Shown: one piece after another, positions 5,401 to 12,055 of the stretch | Layout: every line of letters begins with the position of its first letter | Position numbering within the stretch: position 1 is the first letter of the stretch | NCBI GenBank assembly: GCA_050943315.1 | Contig: JBMNOY010000063.1 | Coordinates: forward strand, 1 to 12,529 | Direction: 5' to 3' | DNA length: 12,529 nucleotides | Source of the DNA: JBDKUD01 sp050943315 | Lineage (GTDB): Bacteria > Bacillota > Syntrophomonadia > Syntrophomonadales > Syntrophomonadaceae | The notes under the pieces: generated by a model | What the model was told of the DNA's origin: nothing | The model's database searches: none | The model's input: only the letters and a program-made list of their open reading frames with translations | Position numbers and translations under genes: made by a program

Positions 5401-8035
5401 CCCCATTGTAATCCCGGGCATAACTGGCTAAACATTCCAGGAGGTCATAGAAGTCGGCTGTGCCATTGCCGTTTTCATCCTCTCCATCTACCATGCCGGT
5501 ATCCCTGAATTCCTCATATAGTTGATTAAAATCGGTAATGACAGCCAGCTCCGGTTTGTTGGTCACATTGACAATTTCACTATCTACCAGTTTGTCTCCC
5601 AGGTACAGTTCGATAATTGCCGGAACTTGTCCGGGAATTTCCAGGGTGCGGCTGTATTGGCCATCTTGCGCGGCCAGGTCCCCAAAAAAGGCACCGTCCG
5701 AGAGCCGGTATTTTTCCTCACTGCCGGCTATCCTTACACTCAAGTCAGCCTTGCCCGAGGTATCCAGTTGGCCGTCTAGGCCGGTAAGGGTAGCATAAAC
5801 CAGAATATGACCATCCGGCATTACGTAATAGGAGGAAACACCCAGGTCGGCCTGACCATAAATTCCGCTCTGGCCGGATCCGGTATGGTGATGGTCGTCT
5901 TCAAAGCTTACCTCTACCGCAGCAACCTCTGATAGTACTTCGCTGATATCTATGTTTAAAGCCTCCCATTGTTCGTCTTGCGAATTCCACTGCAGGTTAC
6001 CGGAGATGCCGGTGGGGTTACCGTCCGCATCCACCACCTGGTAGACTGCACTCAAAGCGTTTTCACCGGTTACAGTGCCGTCATCAGGATAAACGGGACA
6101 GATGGCAGCAGCCTCTATGTCCAGGGTTTGATTCTCGCTGTTATATAAAGTAGTGACATCAACATCAAGCCCACCTGTAAGTTTCATTAAATAAATAGCG
6201 TAGTCATCTTCCTCGCTATCGGTCTCTATGGTGTAGGTAAAGGTGGCGATATCACTGGCTATCATGCCCTCTTTCGATGCATAAGCCTTCAAAGTTACTA
6301 TTTCTCCGGGTTTTCCGGTAATGATGGCTTCATATCCGGTAATCGAACGGTCAAGGGGGTCGCTTCCGTCGAGGGTATAATTTATGAGTGCATCAGTGGT
6401 AGAAGAACTGAGAGTTACCCGGGTTCCATCAGCCACCACGCCTCCGGCCAGGGTTGCCTCCGGTGCAGCTGCCTGGTTGGAAACCAGGGGTGATGCTATG
6501 GTATAGGTAAAAGTGGCTACATCGCTGGCTGACATGCCATCTTTGACGGCCATAGCTTTTACAGTTACAGTGGTTCCGGCGTCACCGCTTATGTTGATGC
6601 TGTTGCCGCTGGGACTGGAAGTGTCTGGTTTGGTGCCGTCTATTGTATAATGTATAACTGCTCCGCTAGTTTCCGAACTAAAGTCTACAACTGTATCGTC
6701 AGATATTATTCCACCGGCGGGCGTGGCTGTAGGCGGGGCCGTAACTGGAGGTGAGCCAGTAATCCCGGCGGCTACAATTCCTCCGTCATCTGCAGTTACG
6801 ATAGACTTACCCAGGTTGGAAACGCCGCTTAACTCGCTGGTTAGTCCTTTACGCTCCCAGAGTTTGTTTCCCGATTCATCAACCTTAACCAGGTAAGTGG
6901 TATACGATTCATTATCATTTTCATATGGTCCCACCACGATATACCCGCCATCATCATCTTCCAGCAGGCTGGCGGCTGCCCGGGTGTGCCCACTACCTAC
7001 AGAATAATACTTTTCCCAGAGTTTTTGTCCGGCAGCATTAAACTTGACCAAACTGAATTGCTCTTCAGCATAAGAGGAGAGCAGAAAATCTCCATCCTTG
7101 GTTTCCAGTACATTTGTATACCCAGCATGAGAGCCGTACATGGCTTTTTCCGTAAAGCCAGTCCATTGTAGGTCTCCCTTAGAATCTACCTTAAATATAC
7201 AATCGCCTTCCTGGTTCTCTCCGTTATTATCGAAATGCAAATAAGTCGAAGCCGACACGATGAAGCCGCCGTCAGAAGTCTGTATGGCTTCATCGACCCA
7301 GGACACAAGGGTTGTTATGGGATAAGCGTAATCGTCAAAATAGACTTTTTCCCATAACACATCAAAATTGCTATTTAGACGCATGAGATATGGGCTGGAA
7401 AAGACTTCTCTTCTTCCATAAAATTTAGCCCGCTCATAAGTTTCACATTCCTCTGGAGTAAAATAACGGTAAACAAAACCGCCAATTATGAATCCGCCGT
7501 CGCTGGTGGATGAGATAGTTTCACACCCGCGGTGTGTATAAGGGGAAGGGGCGGTATAATTAATAACGGTTTGAATTGATTCATCGTCCGCCACCATTTT
7601 TCCGCTTAACTCGTCTTCCTGGAATTTAAATTTCAGAACAAACCTGAATCCATTTAATTCGGCATCGTTCTCGCGGACCAATACGACAATATCTCCGTCA
7701 TTGGCAACAGTCGCCGATTCAAGCTGGAAATAGCGTTCATAAGGCGCCTCCCTGGTATATTGCCCTTCCACCGTACCGGTGGCATCAGTCTTAAGAACGG
7801 ATATCCCGCTGGGGTTAGTGTTGTCGCTGACCAGATAATACCCCCCATCGGGCGCATTCAAAATAATAACATTTTGATGTAGGTCGGACAAATCGCCTTC
7901 CGGATGAACAAGCTTCAGCCATTCCAGAGCAGGCGGTGGCATCTCGGCCGTGTCCGCAGAGACCATAAAGCAGGTTACGAACAAAAAGGATAGAGAAAAC
8001 AAAGTCAGTGCCAGGATATTTCTATTATTTTTCAT
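2420..8035 (-). CDS. Giant secreted C25-protease / RCC1-propeller surface protein with CFI-box C-terminus
   Basis: The protein has 1871 residues. The ATG at 8035 follows GGAAGGAGAC (8041-8050). Residues 1-27 are a signal peptide (hydrophobic core, VSA cleavage site). Residues 30-425 carry six DGG-type repeats such as DGGFIIGG and DGGYIVVG, probably a beta-propeller. Two chitobiase/beta-hexosaminidase C-terminal-type domains follow (about 431-511 and 518-604), each with an I(N/H)YT-DG pattern and ending TFTYTI. After beta-rich modules and a Ca-loop-like DGEDENGNGTADFYD (about 849-863) comes a gingipain-type clan CD domain (about 830-1265). It has candidate catalytic His1113 in SHCDH and Cys1148 in STGCHSG. 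Seven RCC1 repeats (about 1422-1760) follow. The end has ECFIATAAFGS (C1770), the CFI-box, then two hydrophobic helices and a basic tail. It is probably exported and held at the cell surface. The substrate is unknown, and the repeats suggest binding of proteins or glycans. Confidence 0.85.
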   Translation of the reverse strand: MKNNRNILALTLFSLSFLFVTCFMVSADTAEMPPPALEWLKLVHPEGDLSDLHQNVIILNAPDGGYYLVSDNTNPSGISVLKTDATGTVEGQYTREAPYERYFQLESATVANDGDIVVLVRENDAELNGFRFVLKFKFQEDELSGKMVADDESIQTVINYTAPSPYTHRGCETISSTSDGGFIIGGFVYRYFTPEECETYERAKFYGRREVFSSPYLMRLNSNFDVLWEKVYFDDYAYPITTLVSWVDEAIQTSDGGFIVSASTYLHFDNNGENQEGDCIFKVDSKGDLQWTGFTEKAMYGSHAGYTNVLETKDGDFLLSSYAEEQFSLVKFNAAGQKLWEKYYSVGSGHTRAAASLLEDDDGGYIVVGPYENDNESYTTYLVKVDESGNKLWERKGLTSELSGVSNLGKSIVTADDGGIVAAGITGSPPVTAPPTATPAGGIISDDTVVDFSSETSGAVIHYTIDGTKPDTSSPSGNSINISGDAGTTVTVKAMAVKDGMSASDVATFTYTIASPLVSNQAAAPEATLAGGVVADGTRVTLSSSTTDALINYTLDGSDPLDRSITGYEAIITGKPGEIVTLKAYASKEGMIASDIATFTYTIETDSEEDDYAIYLMKLTGGLDVDVTTLYNSENQTLDIEAAAICPVYPDDGTVTGENALSAVYQVVDADGNPTGISGNLQWNSQDEQWEALNIDISEVLSEVAAVEVSFEDDHHHTGSGQSGIYGQADLGVSSYYVMPDGHILVYATLTGLDGQLDTSGKADLSVRIAGSEEKYRLSDGAFFGDLAAQDGQYSRTLEIPGQVPAIIELYLGDKLVDSEIVNVTNKPELAVITDFNQLYEEFRDTGMVDGEDENGNGTADFYDLLECLASYARDYNGVVYNLRQEISVEHGYISYETLRYDRAADRFLAGDLIDSFINAISGQKSIKNIAIIGDDQVVPFFRRSDPTRNVDGDGTCWEEEYYDDMHGGGENPTIVDSDSGVIMTDVPYGNYDNVDPDNIRRPKLDAAVGRVFADRPAQLIDIINAYRTPISLHNAAVFQLDKDTVDWPVQVQVTLTPILAQKYLSVGNIADSPNFGMYKVYFYTPITSPNGWSPTDVTTALQNVYLNMLWSHCDHMHAGTYLKNALTSQELNCMVESPGHVMISTGCHSGYSIAHDSPEGNFDYYYNSLVRSMLAKQISYIAPTSYGVGLDCYVAYHDLLLQKFLENLLDPNISTVGEAHKKAYRQYWQRIQPIFQDYFNTYAAYGTAYYGLPTQPIDHGFRRLNTFLTAQLGSGLENIIIDPEFTVSDLEDGTKRFTVNEGSYNLEAFAPVMPLIVREIELPLDTFVSRVNLSNCTTSEYPGEVKLTTATPVNKSKGPVAGTYELPDTYPETIYWWETYEEDEHLKLVLSVIPMQYSKDSKKVTLYNHLEFEIVTGSGENELWAWGANWFGQLGDETTENRLNPVRISNANGWKAVAAANDRTLALKEDGTLWMWGYDDGNGRNQTTPVQISGDNDWAAISAGFGHNLALKTNGTLWAWGSNIYGQLGDGTYENKPIPMQIGSDSDWTALAAGDSHSIAVKADGSLWAWGLNDNGQLGDGTYDGKMVPTRTGSDNDWTAVAAGNGYSLALKADGSLWGWGNNWSGQLGDGTEEGKKTPTQIGSSTDWVKVFAHNTQSMAIKSDGTLWVWGDDGNSDKLTTPTQVGNEGNWIAAAIGNGYTIALKSDGSLWAWGRNHNGQLGDGSTEDKTAPTRIGSDNFWKAVAAGSAHTVALTGQPDSEPEEPIDECFIATAAFGSKLAPAVKLLRQFRDIYLLTNAPGKAFVKMYYTHSPAIAKVIAGNAVLKMIVKILLLPVIALAWLIMNSEATLIIVAILAALVIIRRQTRKAA
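2745..3775 (-). repeat. Seven tandem RCC1 repeats inside the giant gene
   Basis: Seven copies of a unit of roughly 43-50 residues begin LW-W and end in (S/A/T)-A-K-DG(S/T). Five of them share GQLGD after the tryptophans. Units 2 and 6 are shorter and lack that segment. Seven blades are exactly one closed RCC1-type beta-propeller. The repetition is visible at the DNA level as recurring words such as ccatcggctttta and caccgagctggcca, so the repeats probably arose by internal duplication. Confidence 0.8.
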
Positions 8036-8103
8036 TAAGAGTCTCCTTCCTAAACTACATGATTCCTAATAGTTCCACAGAATCCGAGATTTTTCCTGCA
8101 ATA

Positions 8104-8149
8104 AATAAGTGAAGTATCCCGTACGTGGTACCGAAAAACTTCACTTATT
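8104..8149. repeat. Palindromic element R4, GTACC-core subfamily
   Basis: This 46-bp element has ends AATAAGTGAAG (8104-8114) and CTTCACTTATT (8139-8149) and a GTAC-GTG-GTAC core. It differs from R3 at three positions. It lies between the end of the permease-prefix gene and the start of the giant gene, both on the minus strand. Transcription from the PadR promoter would have to pass through it to reach the giant gene. Confidence 0.85.
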
Positions 8150-8192
8150 ATAAGCGGAAGGCTTAAATAGCATATCCGGCACTTAAAAACTT

Positions 8193-8855
8193 TTACAAAT
8201 TCTTGCGCCGGTCGGTCCCCGTAAGGATAAGAACCAGGAATAGACCAATGCCACCCATTAGAAAAAACATTAGCGATCCAATCGCGATAAACATTTCACC
8301 GGTAGCAAAGTAGGTGGTCACTGATACAAAGATACTGAAAAGCAACAGCCCTATGGACAGGGCATACAGTGCCGCCCGGATCTTGTTCATGGCATATTTT
8401 TTAGTGGTTTCTCTGGTCAGCAGGCTATAAGTAAACAAGGCTCCGCCTGCAACAACAAAGATTCCGCTGCCGGTAACCGTGTGAGCCTCCATTCCCATAG
8501 AGTACAACATGGAAACCGTCAATATTCCAAACAGCATCAGCAAAACACCGGCGACAATTCCCGCGGTTGAAACACGGGAGGTCATAGTGGAATACAGGTT
8601 TTGCCGGGCAGTATCTTGCCCCAGTTTGCGCATATCTTCAACCAACCCGCTCAAATCGCCCATAGAAATGACCGCCTCCCGAAAAGCCTGGTCATCATCC
8701 ATACCGCGTGATTTGATATCTGCAGTTTTTTCCTTGAGATTAGTAGCAAGCTCCTCCTTCAGGTCAAAAAGCTGTTGACTTGCTCCTACTCCAGAAAAGA
8801 GATCCTCGATGTAGTGAGATACTTTTTTATCTATATTTTCATCCTTAAACATCAT
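8193..8855 (-). CDS. Permease-prefix-domain membrane protein, partner of the PadR regulator
   Basis: This is a 220-residue protein. The N-terminal 85 residues are charged and helical and include DLKEELATNLKEKTADIKSR and DDDQAFREAVISMGD. That pattern is typical of the 'permease prefix' domain found on membrane proteins encoded beside PadR regulators. Four membrane helices follow at about 97-118, 130-147, 160-183 and 188-212, and the end is basic (TDRRKNL). ATG at 8855 is preferred over TTG at 8858 and is preceded by AAGGGGGG. The start overlaps the end of the padR gene by 11 bases, so the pair is translationally coupled. The role is probably in membrane stress or envelope sensing under PadR control. 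No transported substrate can be named. Confidence 0.8.
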   Translation of the reverse strand: MMFKDENIDKKVSHYIEDLFSGVGASQQLFDLKEELATNLKEKTADIKSRGMDDDQAFREAVISMGDLSGLVEDMRKLGQDTARQNLYSTMTSRVSTAGIVAGVLLMLFGILTVSMLYSMGMEAHTVTGSGIFVVAGGALFTYSLLTRETTKKYAMNKIRAALYALSIGLLLFSIFVSVTTYFATGEMFIAIGSLMFFLMGGIGLFLVLILTGTDRRKNL

Positions 8856-9192
8856 CAAGCCCCCCTTGAATCAATTTGTCTAAAACACCTTTGGCAAAGT
8901 TCCAGTCAATTAAATTCTGTTCGTAGACTTCTCTGCCCAGATCGGTGATACGGTAATATTTACGTCTTCCTCCCTGGGTTTCATCCCCCCAATAGGACAC
9001 AATTAATCCCTCCTGCTCCAGGCGGCGGAAGGCTGTATAAAGAGTCGCTTCCTTTAATTCATACTGGTTACCGCTCAAGGCAATAATTTTTTTATAAATT
9101 TCATACCCATAGCTATCACCCTGCCGCAGTATGTTCAAAAGGATTGTTTCCGTATGACCGCGGATAAGATCAGTTGAAATCTTGCCACCCAT
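8845..9192 (-). CDS. PadR family transcriptional repressor
   Basis: This 115-residue winged-helix protein is compact and typical of small PadR repressors. The N-terminal part has the helix ETILLNILRQGDSYGYEIYK, then the recognition region EATLYTAFRRLEQEGLI, the wing GGRRKYYRITDLGREV, and a C-terminal dimerisation helix (from about residue 92). The start is ATG 9192, with an excellent AAGGAGGTGA (9199-9208). PadR proteins usually repress their own operon and release DNA when a small molecule or stress signal binds. Here a palindrome overlaps its promoter (separate entry), which fits autoregulation. It is the first gene of an operon with the permease-prefix protein. The ligand is unknown. Confidence 0.9.
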   Translation of the reverse strand: MGGKISTDLIRGHTETILLNILRQGDSYGYEIYKKIIALSGNQYELKEATLYTAFRRLEQEGLIVSYWGDETQGGRRKYYRITDLGREVYEQNLIDWNFAKGVLDKLIQGGLDDV

Positions 9193-9209
9193 ATTATGTC
9201 ACCTCCTTG

Positions 9210-9243
9210 AGTATATTTTATATTATACTACTACGTGTGTCAA
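9210..9243 (-). promoter_or_regulatory. padR promoter with overlapping candidate operator
   Basis: Reading the minus strand, TTGACA (9243-9238) is a perfect -35 box. It is separated by exactly 17 bases from TAAAAT (9220-9215), one mismatch from the -10 consensus. An inverted repeat AGTATA-N8-TATACT (9210-9229) covers the -10 box and the start of the transcript. It is a natural candidate for the PadR binding site. The operator role is inferred from position and symmetry. Confidence 0.65.
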
Positions 9244-9345
9244 AGTAATATGGCAAAAGATATTTTTATTTCCTGATTTCGTGCCATTACAACAAAATAA
9301 CAGGCTGTGTTACAATATCAAAAAAAGATTAGGTTGTGCATTATA

Positions 9346-10773
9346 GTGGCTTTTCGGAGAAGGGAAATATATCGTCGGCTTAAGAATAAGAACTGGTACT
9401 GGTACCTGCCGCTGCTGATAATCACATCAATTGCCGGGGCTGTTTTGGCGGTGTACCTTTTTGGAGCTATGGGGTTCAGTTTGCAGGGATTAGATGTTCG
9501 GGTTAACCTGGTTCCCGCCGTACCGGGCCGAACTACCCTGGAACTTCCTCCATTTGGCAAGATATCGGCAGCCACTCACCAAACCCCGGCGGAGATTTGC
9601 ATACGTCTGGAGCAGGTGGAGACCGATACTATTAAGAATAATTGGATTCAATCCACCGACCGGCAAAAGGTATTGGGCCGATTGCAGAAGGGTTTGCCGG
9701 ATATGGCGGTTAGTTTCGGGCTGCGCCAAATCTTGTTGGGGGCGGCGGGGGCTTTTGTGCTCGTCTTGCTGCTCTGGAGAGTGCGGTTGTGGGCTGCTGT
9801 TTGGTCAGGCCTGGGAGGAGCATTAGTCATAGCTGTACTGGTCGGCACTATTTTCACCGGCTATCACCCGGAAGCCTTCCGCGAGCCGGAATATACCGGA
9901 GCCATATCTATGGCGCCGGGGGCTATCAAGGTTGCCAATGATACATTATCACAACTGGACCAGGTTCGTGATCACACCAGCACAGTGGTAACGAATATAA
10001 AGGCCCTGTTTGCCAATGCTGACAGTTTAATGGTTCTGGGTAAACCGGACCAGGAGAAAGACACGGTAAAGATATTATTGGTCAGTGATTTGCATTCCAA
10101 TCCCGTGGGGGTGGAGTTTATCAAAACTATGGCAAAAGATTTTGAGGTAGATTATCTCATCAATGCCGGGGACCTGACCGATTTCGGTTCGCCCCTGGAG
10201 GCTGATGTTACTAAAGGTCTGGGGGAAATTCCAGTACCGCAGTTTTTTGCTGCCGGTAATCATGATACCCCGGAGATAAGCCAATTCATAGCTAATCTGC
10301 CCAACAGCTATGTTCTCAATGGTCAAACAATGACCTTAAAGGGAATTAAGATTCTGGGCCTGCCTGATCCGTTATCCGGATCGCCCGCCGTGGAAGCTAA
10401 AGACCGTCAGGAAGAAGACCGTATTCTTAATATCCAGGCCGCCAGCCTGCAGCAAGCCATAAAACAGCAAGGTACCCCCGATATTTTAGTCGTTCACAAT
10501 CCCCGCGTGGCGCGGAGATTTGCCGGTAGTGTGCCGGTAGTGGTTACCGGGCATACCCATAGTTTAAGTTTAAGCCAGAAAGGAAAATCAGTAATAATTA
10601 ACCCCGGCACCACCGGAGCCTCCGGCTTAAGAGGCTTCTACTCCGAAACCGGCACACCCTACTCCTCAGTTATTATTTACCTCAAACCCAGCACCGGCCC
10701 GCTAGCCGCCGACATCATCAAATACGACCCCACATCCCGCCAATTTCTACTCGAACGCCAGCTAATCCAATAA
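9346..10773 (+). CDS. Membrane-anchored metallophosphoesterase
   Basis: This is a calcineurin-like phosphoesterase. With GTG 9346 as start the protein has 475 residues. The frame is also open to GTG 9307, but a possible -10 box (TACAAT, 9311-9316) would lie inside that longer version. A basic N-terminus (FRRREIYRRLKNKN) leads into helix 1 (about 20-44), then an 80-residue loop, then helices 2 and 3 (about 128-147 and 150-172). The catalytic domain follows about residue 240. Metal-binding motifs are complete: SDLHSN (D248, H250), GDLTD (D276), GNHD (N305, H306), VVHNP and GHTH (H403, H405). By the positive-inside rule the catalytic domain should lie outside the membrane. The substrate is unknown; a lipid- or wall-linked phosphate is plausible. 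The stop codon TAA is part of palindromic element R5. Confidence 0.85.
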   Translation: MAFRRREIYRRLKNKNWYWYLPLLIITSIAGAVLAVYLFGAMGFSLQGLDVRVNLVPAVPGRTTLELPPFGKISAATHQTPAEICIRLEQVETDTIKNNWIQSTDRQKVLGRLQKGLPDMAVSFGLRQILLGAAGAFVLVLLLWRVRLWAAVWSGLGGALVIAVLVGTIFTGYHPEAFREPEYTGAISMAPGAIKVANDTLSQLDQVRDHTSTVVTNIKALFANADSLMVLGKPDQEKDTVKILLVSDLHSNPVGVEFIKTMAKDFEVDYLINAGDLTDFGSPLEADVTKGLGEIPVPQFFAAGNHDTPEISQFIANLPNSYVLNGQTMTLKGIKILGLPDPLSGSPAVEAKDRQEEDRILNIQAASLQQAIKQQGTPDILVVHNPRVARRFAGSVPVVVTGHTHSLSLSQKGKSVIINPGTTGASGLRGFYSETGTPYSSVIIYLKPSTGPLAADIIKYDPTSRQFLLERQLIQ

Positions 10774-10799
10774 GTGAACCAGGTTCATCAGAGTTCACC
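10769..10799. repeat. Palindromic element R5, GAACC-core subfamily, right end decayed
   Basis: The left end AATAAGTGAACC (10769-10780) and inner palindrome GAACCAGGTTC are intact. The right arm keeps only GTTCAC (10793-10798), and the final TTATT is lost. The first bases overlap the last codons of the phosphoesterase gene, so its TAA stop (10771-10773) comes from the element. Confidence 0.7.
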
Positions 10800-10861
10800 C
10801 AGGCGGTTTACGGTGAACAAGTAAAACGTGAACAAACAGGTTGCTATTAAAATATAAAAAT

Positions 10862-10926
10862 GGTAACATATGGTAGAAATACTACGAAAGGGAAGTTTAT
10901 AATGCCATATGTTTACCGTATTTTTT
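10862..10926 (+). terminator. Possible terminator: long-loop inverted repeat plus T run
   Basis: GGTAACATATGG (10862-10873) pairs with CCATATGTTTACC (10905-10917), with one bulged base, across a 31-base loop. It is followed after GTA by TTTTTT (10921-10926). The long loop makes it a weak terminator for the phosphoesterase gene at best. It could also be a protein-binding site. The rest of 10800-11036 shows no convincing gene. Confidence 0.35.
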
Positions 10927-11036
10927 CAATTTCTAGCTTAATTCATATATATAAAGACTATGAAGGAACTTTCTACTTCAAACTGGGTAGCAGCAGCAAA
11001 ATGCATCCCTGCTTCCGGTTCAAGCAGAATCACTGA

Positions 11037-11447
11037 TCACGCCTTTTTCTTATTTAAATTTATAAGGTATAAAACAGACAGGAACAGAAAGGCACCCAGG
11101 GAATCAATCATTACGTCAGTAAATAATGGAGTCCTTCCCGGTACGAATATTTGATGGTATTCGTCACTGGCACCGTACAGAGTAGCTGTTAACCAGGCGC
11201 CGGGGTACGCCCAACGGTAAGGGTGCAGAGCATTTTTAACGATCAAGGCTAGTACCCCGTAACTCACCAAATGAGCTAACTTACGGATTATTTTATCCAG
11301 TAACTGAATATCTATGGGAGATAAATGTTTTAGCTTGGCAATTATCTTCAGGGTATGAGCATCATTAGATAACGGGGAAGCTGTAAAGTGGTAGAACCCT
11401 ATAAAGAACAATCCTGCCAGGATCCACCATAACCATCTTTTTTTCAA
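11037..11447 (-). CDS. VanZ family membrane protein
   Basis: This 136-residue protein belongs to the VanZ-like family, named after the teicoplanin-resistance accessory protein VanZ; most members have no proven role. The TTG at 11447 is chosen because GGAGG (11456-11460) lies eight bases before it, while the upstream TTG at 11462 would precede that ribosome binding site. Helix 1 covers about residues 5-21. The family core is clear: KLAHLVSYGVLALIV (56-70), a third hydrophobic stretch, the signature DEYHQIFVPGR (95-105), then TDVMIDSLGAF leading into the last helix and a basic NKKKA tail. Four helices and this length fit single-domain VanZ proteins. It is transcribed alone, convergent with the phosphoesterase gene. 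There is no sign of a vancomycin-resistance cluster, so resistance should not be inferred. Confidence 0.9.
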   Translation of the reverse strand: MKKRWLWWILAGLFFIGFYHFTASPLSNDAHTLKIIAKLKHLSPIDIQLLDKIIRKLAHLVSYGVLALIVKNALHPYRWAYPGAWLTATLYGASDEYHQIFVPGRTPLFTDVMIDSLGAFLFLSVLYLINLNKKKA

Positions 11448-11509
11448 ACGACAAACCTCCAATAGCGAATAGAAGCAAAACCATATTTCATGTTAAAACT
11501 AATGTGACT

Positions 11510-11515
11510 ATTATA
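11510..11515 (-). promoter_or_regulatory. Possible -10 box for the VanZ gene
   Basis: The minus strand has a perfect TATAAT here, 62 bases before the TTG start. No good -35 box is seen at 16-18 bases upstream; TTCATA is the nearest match. It is a tentative sigma-A promoter. Confidence 0.35.
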
Positions 11516-11584
11516 CCCCGTTACCCATGAATATGAAAAATATTACCCTGCCGTAATACGTATATGCTCTGTAACTCCTGGTCA

Positions 11585-11620
11585 GATAAGTGAACCAGGT
11601 TCCTCAAGGACCATTTATTT
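11585..11620. repeat. Palindromic element R6, GAACC-core subfamily, degenerate
   Basis: The left end GATAAGTGAACCAGGTTCC (11585-11603) matches R5 and R2 closely. The right end CCATTTATTT is a mutated version of CACTTATT. It lies between the VanZ promoter region and the end of the HdrC-like gene. The remaining bases of 11463-11689 show nothing else that I can support. Confidence 0.65.
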
Positions 11621-11689
11621 CCAGTCAGAGAAACTTTTTAATATAGCAAGAAAGTCAATCTCCCCATGACCTGCCGCAGTAAAAGATAC

Positions 11690-12055
11690 TTACTCATTCT
11701 GCAAAAGAGTGGCAATAGTAGCCGCTGAAGCCAGGGTTAGGGGGTCGAGGCCGTCGTCGGTGCGAAAGGTGTTTATATCTTCGGGGTCGATAGGCAGGCA
11801 ATAGCCGCAGTTGAGTATGTTGGTTAGCGAGGCTGAATATACTCGTGGTGGCCTGCTCTTTTGCTGCAGCTGCCATTTGGCCGCCATTAGGGGAACACCG
11901 GCGGGACAAATGTCCTGGCAGGTCCAGCAGTTGGAGCAGGTCCACAGGGCTGAGGCATTTTCCCCCCGGGCTAACCTGGCAAAAGAGGGTATTCCCAGCT
12001 GCTCAAGATAACAGTTATCATAACAAAGACCGCATTTTAAACATTTATCAAACAT
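11690..12055 (-). CDS. HdrC-like 4Fe-4S ferredoxin subunit
   Basis: This 121-residue protein has two complete 4Fe-4S motifs: C5-x2-C8-x2-C11-x3-C15 (CLKCGLCYDNC) and C40-x2-C43-x2-C46-x3-C50-P (CSNCWTCQDICP). The spacing and the TCSNCWTCQDICP form are typical of heterodisulfide reductase subunit C and related electron carriers. An extra CGYC pair (C83, C86) follows in the C-terminal third. It would pass electrons between an HdrA- or membrane-linked donor and the HdrB-like protein encoded just upstream, whose gene it overlaps by 8 bases; an AAGGAG-type site lies inside that gene. In sulfate-reducing and syntrophic Firmicutes such pairs serve anaerobic redox reactions. The actual partner and substrate are unknown, and no HdrA is in the window. 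Confidence 0.8.
   Translation of the reverse strand: MFDKCLKCGLCYDNCYLEQLGIPSFARLARGENASALWTCSNCWTCQDICPAGVPLMAAKWQLQQKSRPPRVYSASLTNILNCGYCLPIDPEDINTFRTDDGLDPLTLASAATIATLLQNE

Noticed and set aside
5135..5431. A 98-codon open frame on the plus strand.
   Set aside because: It lies antisense within the protease domain of the giant gene, without a ribosome site or a recognisable protein pattern.
10902..11036. A 44-codon open frame starting MPYVYRIF behind a GGGAAG-like site.
   Set aside because: It is very short, starts inside an inverted repeat, has a weak ribosome site and shows no recognisable pattern; it abuts the VanZ gene end to end.
11037..11447. A glycopeptide-resistance gene because of VanZ similarity.
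   Set aside because: VanZ-like proteins are widespread, and no vanR/S/H/A/X-type genes are nearby.
219..11620. The palindromic repeats as a CRISPR array.
   Set aside because: The copies are kilobases apart, intergenic and separated by genes, with no regular spacers and no cas genes.
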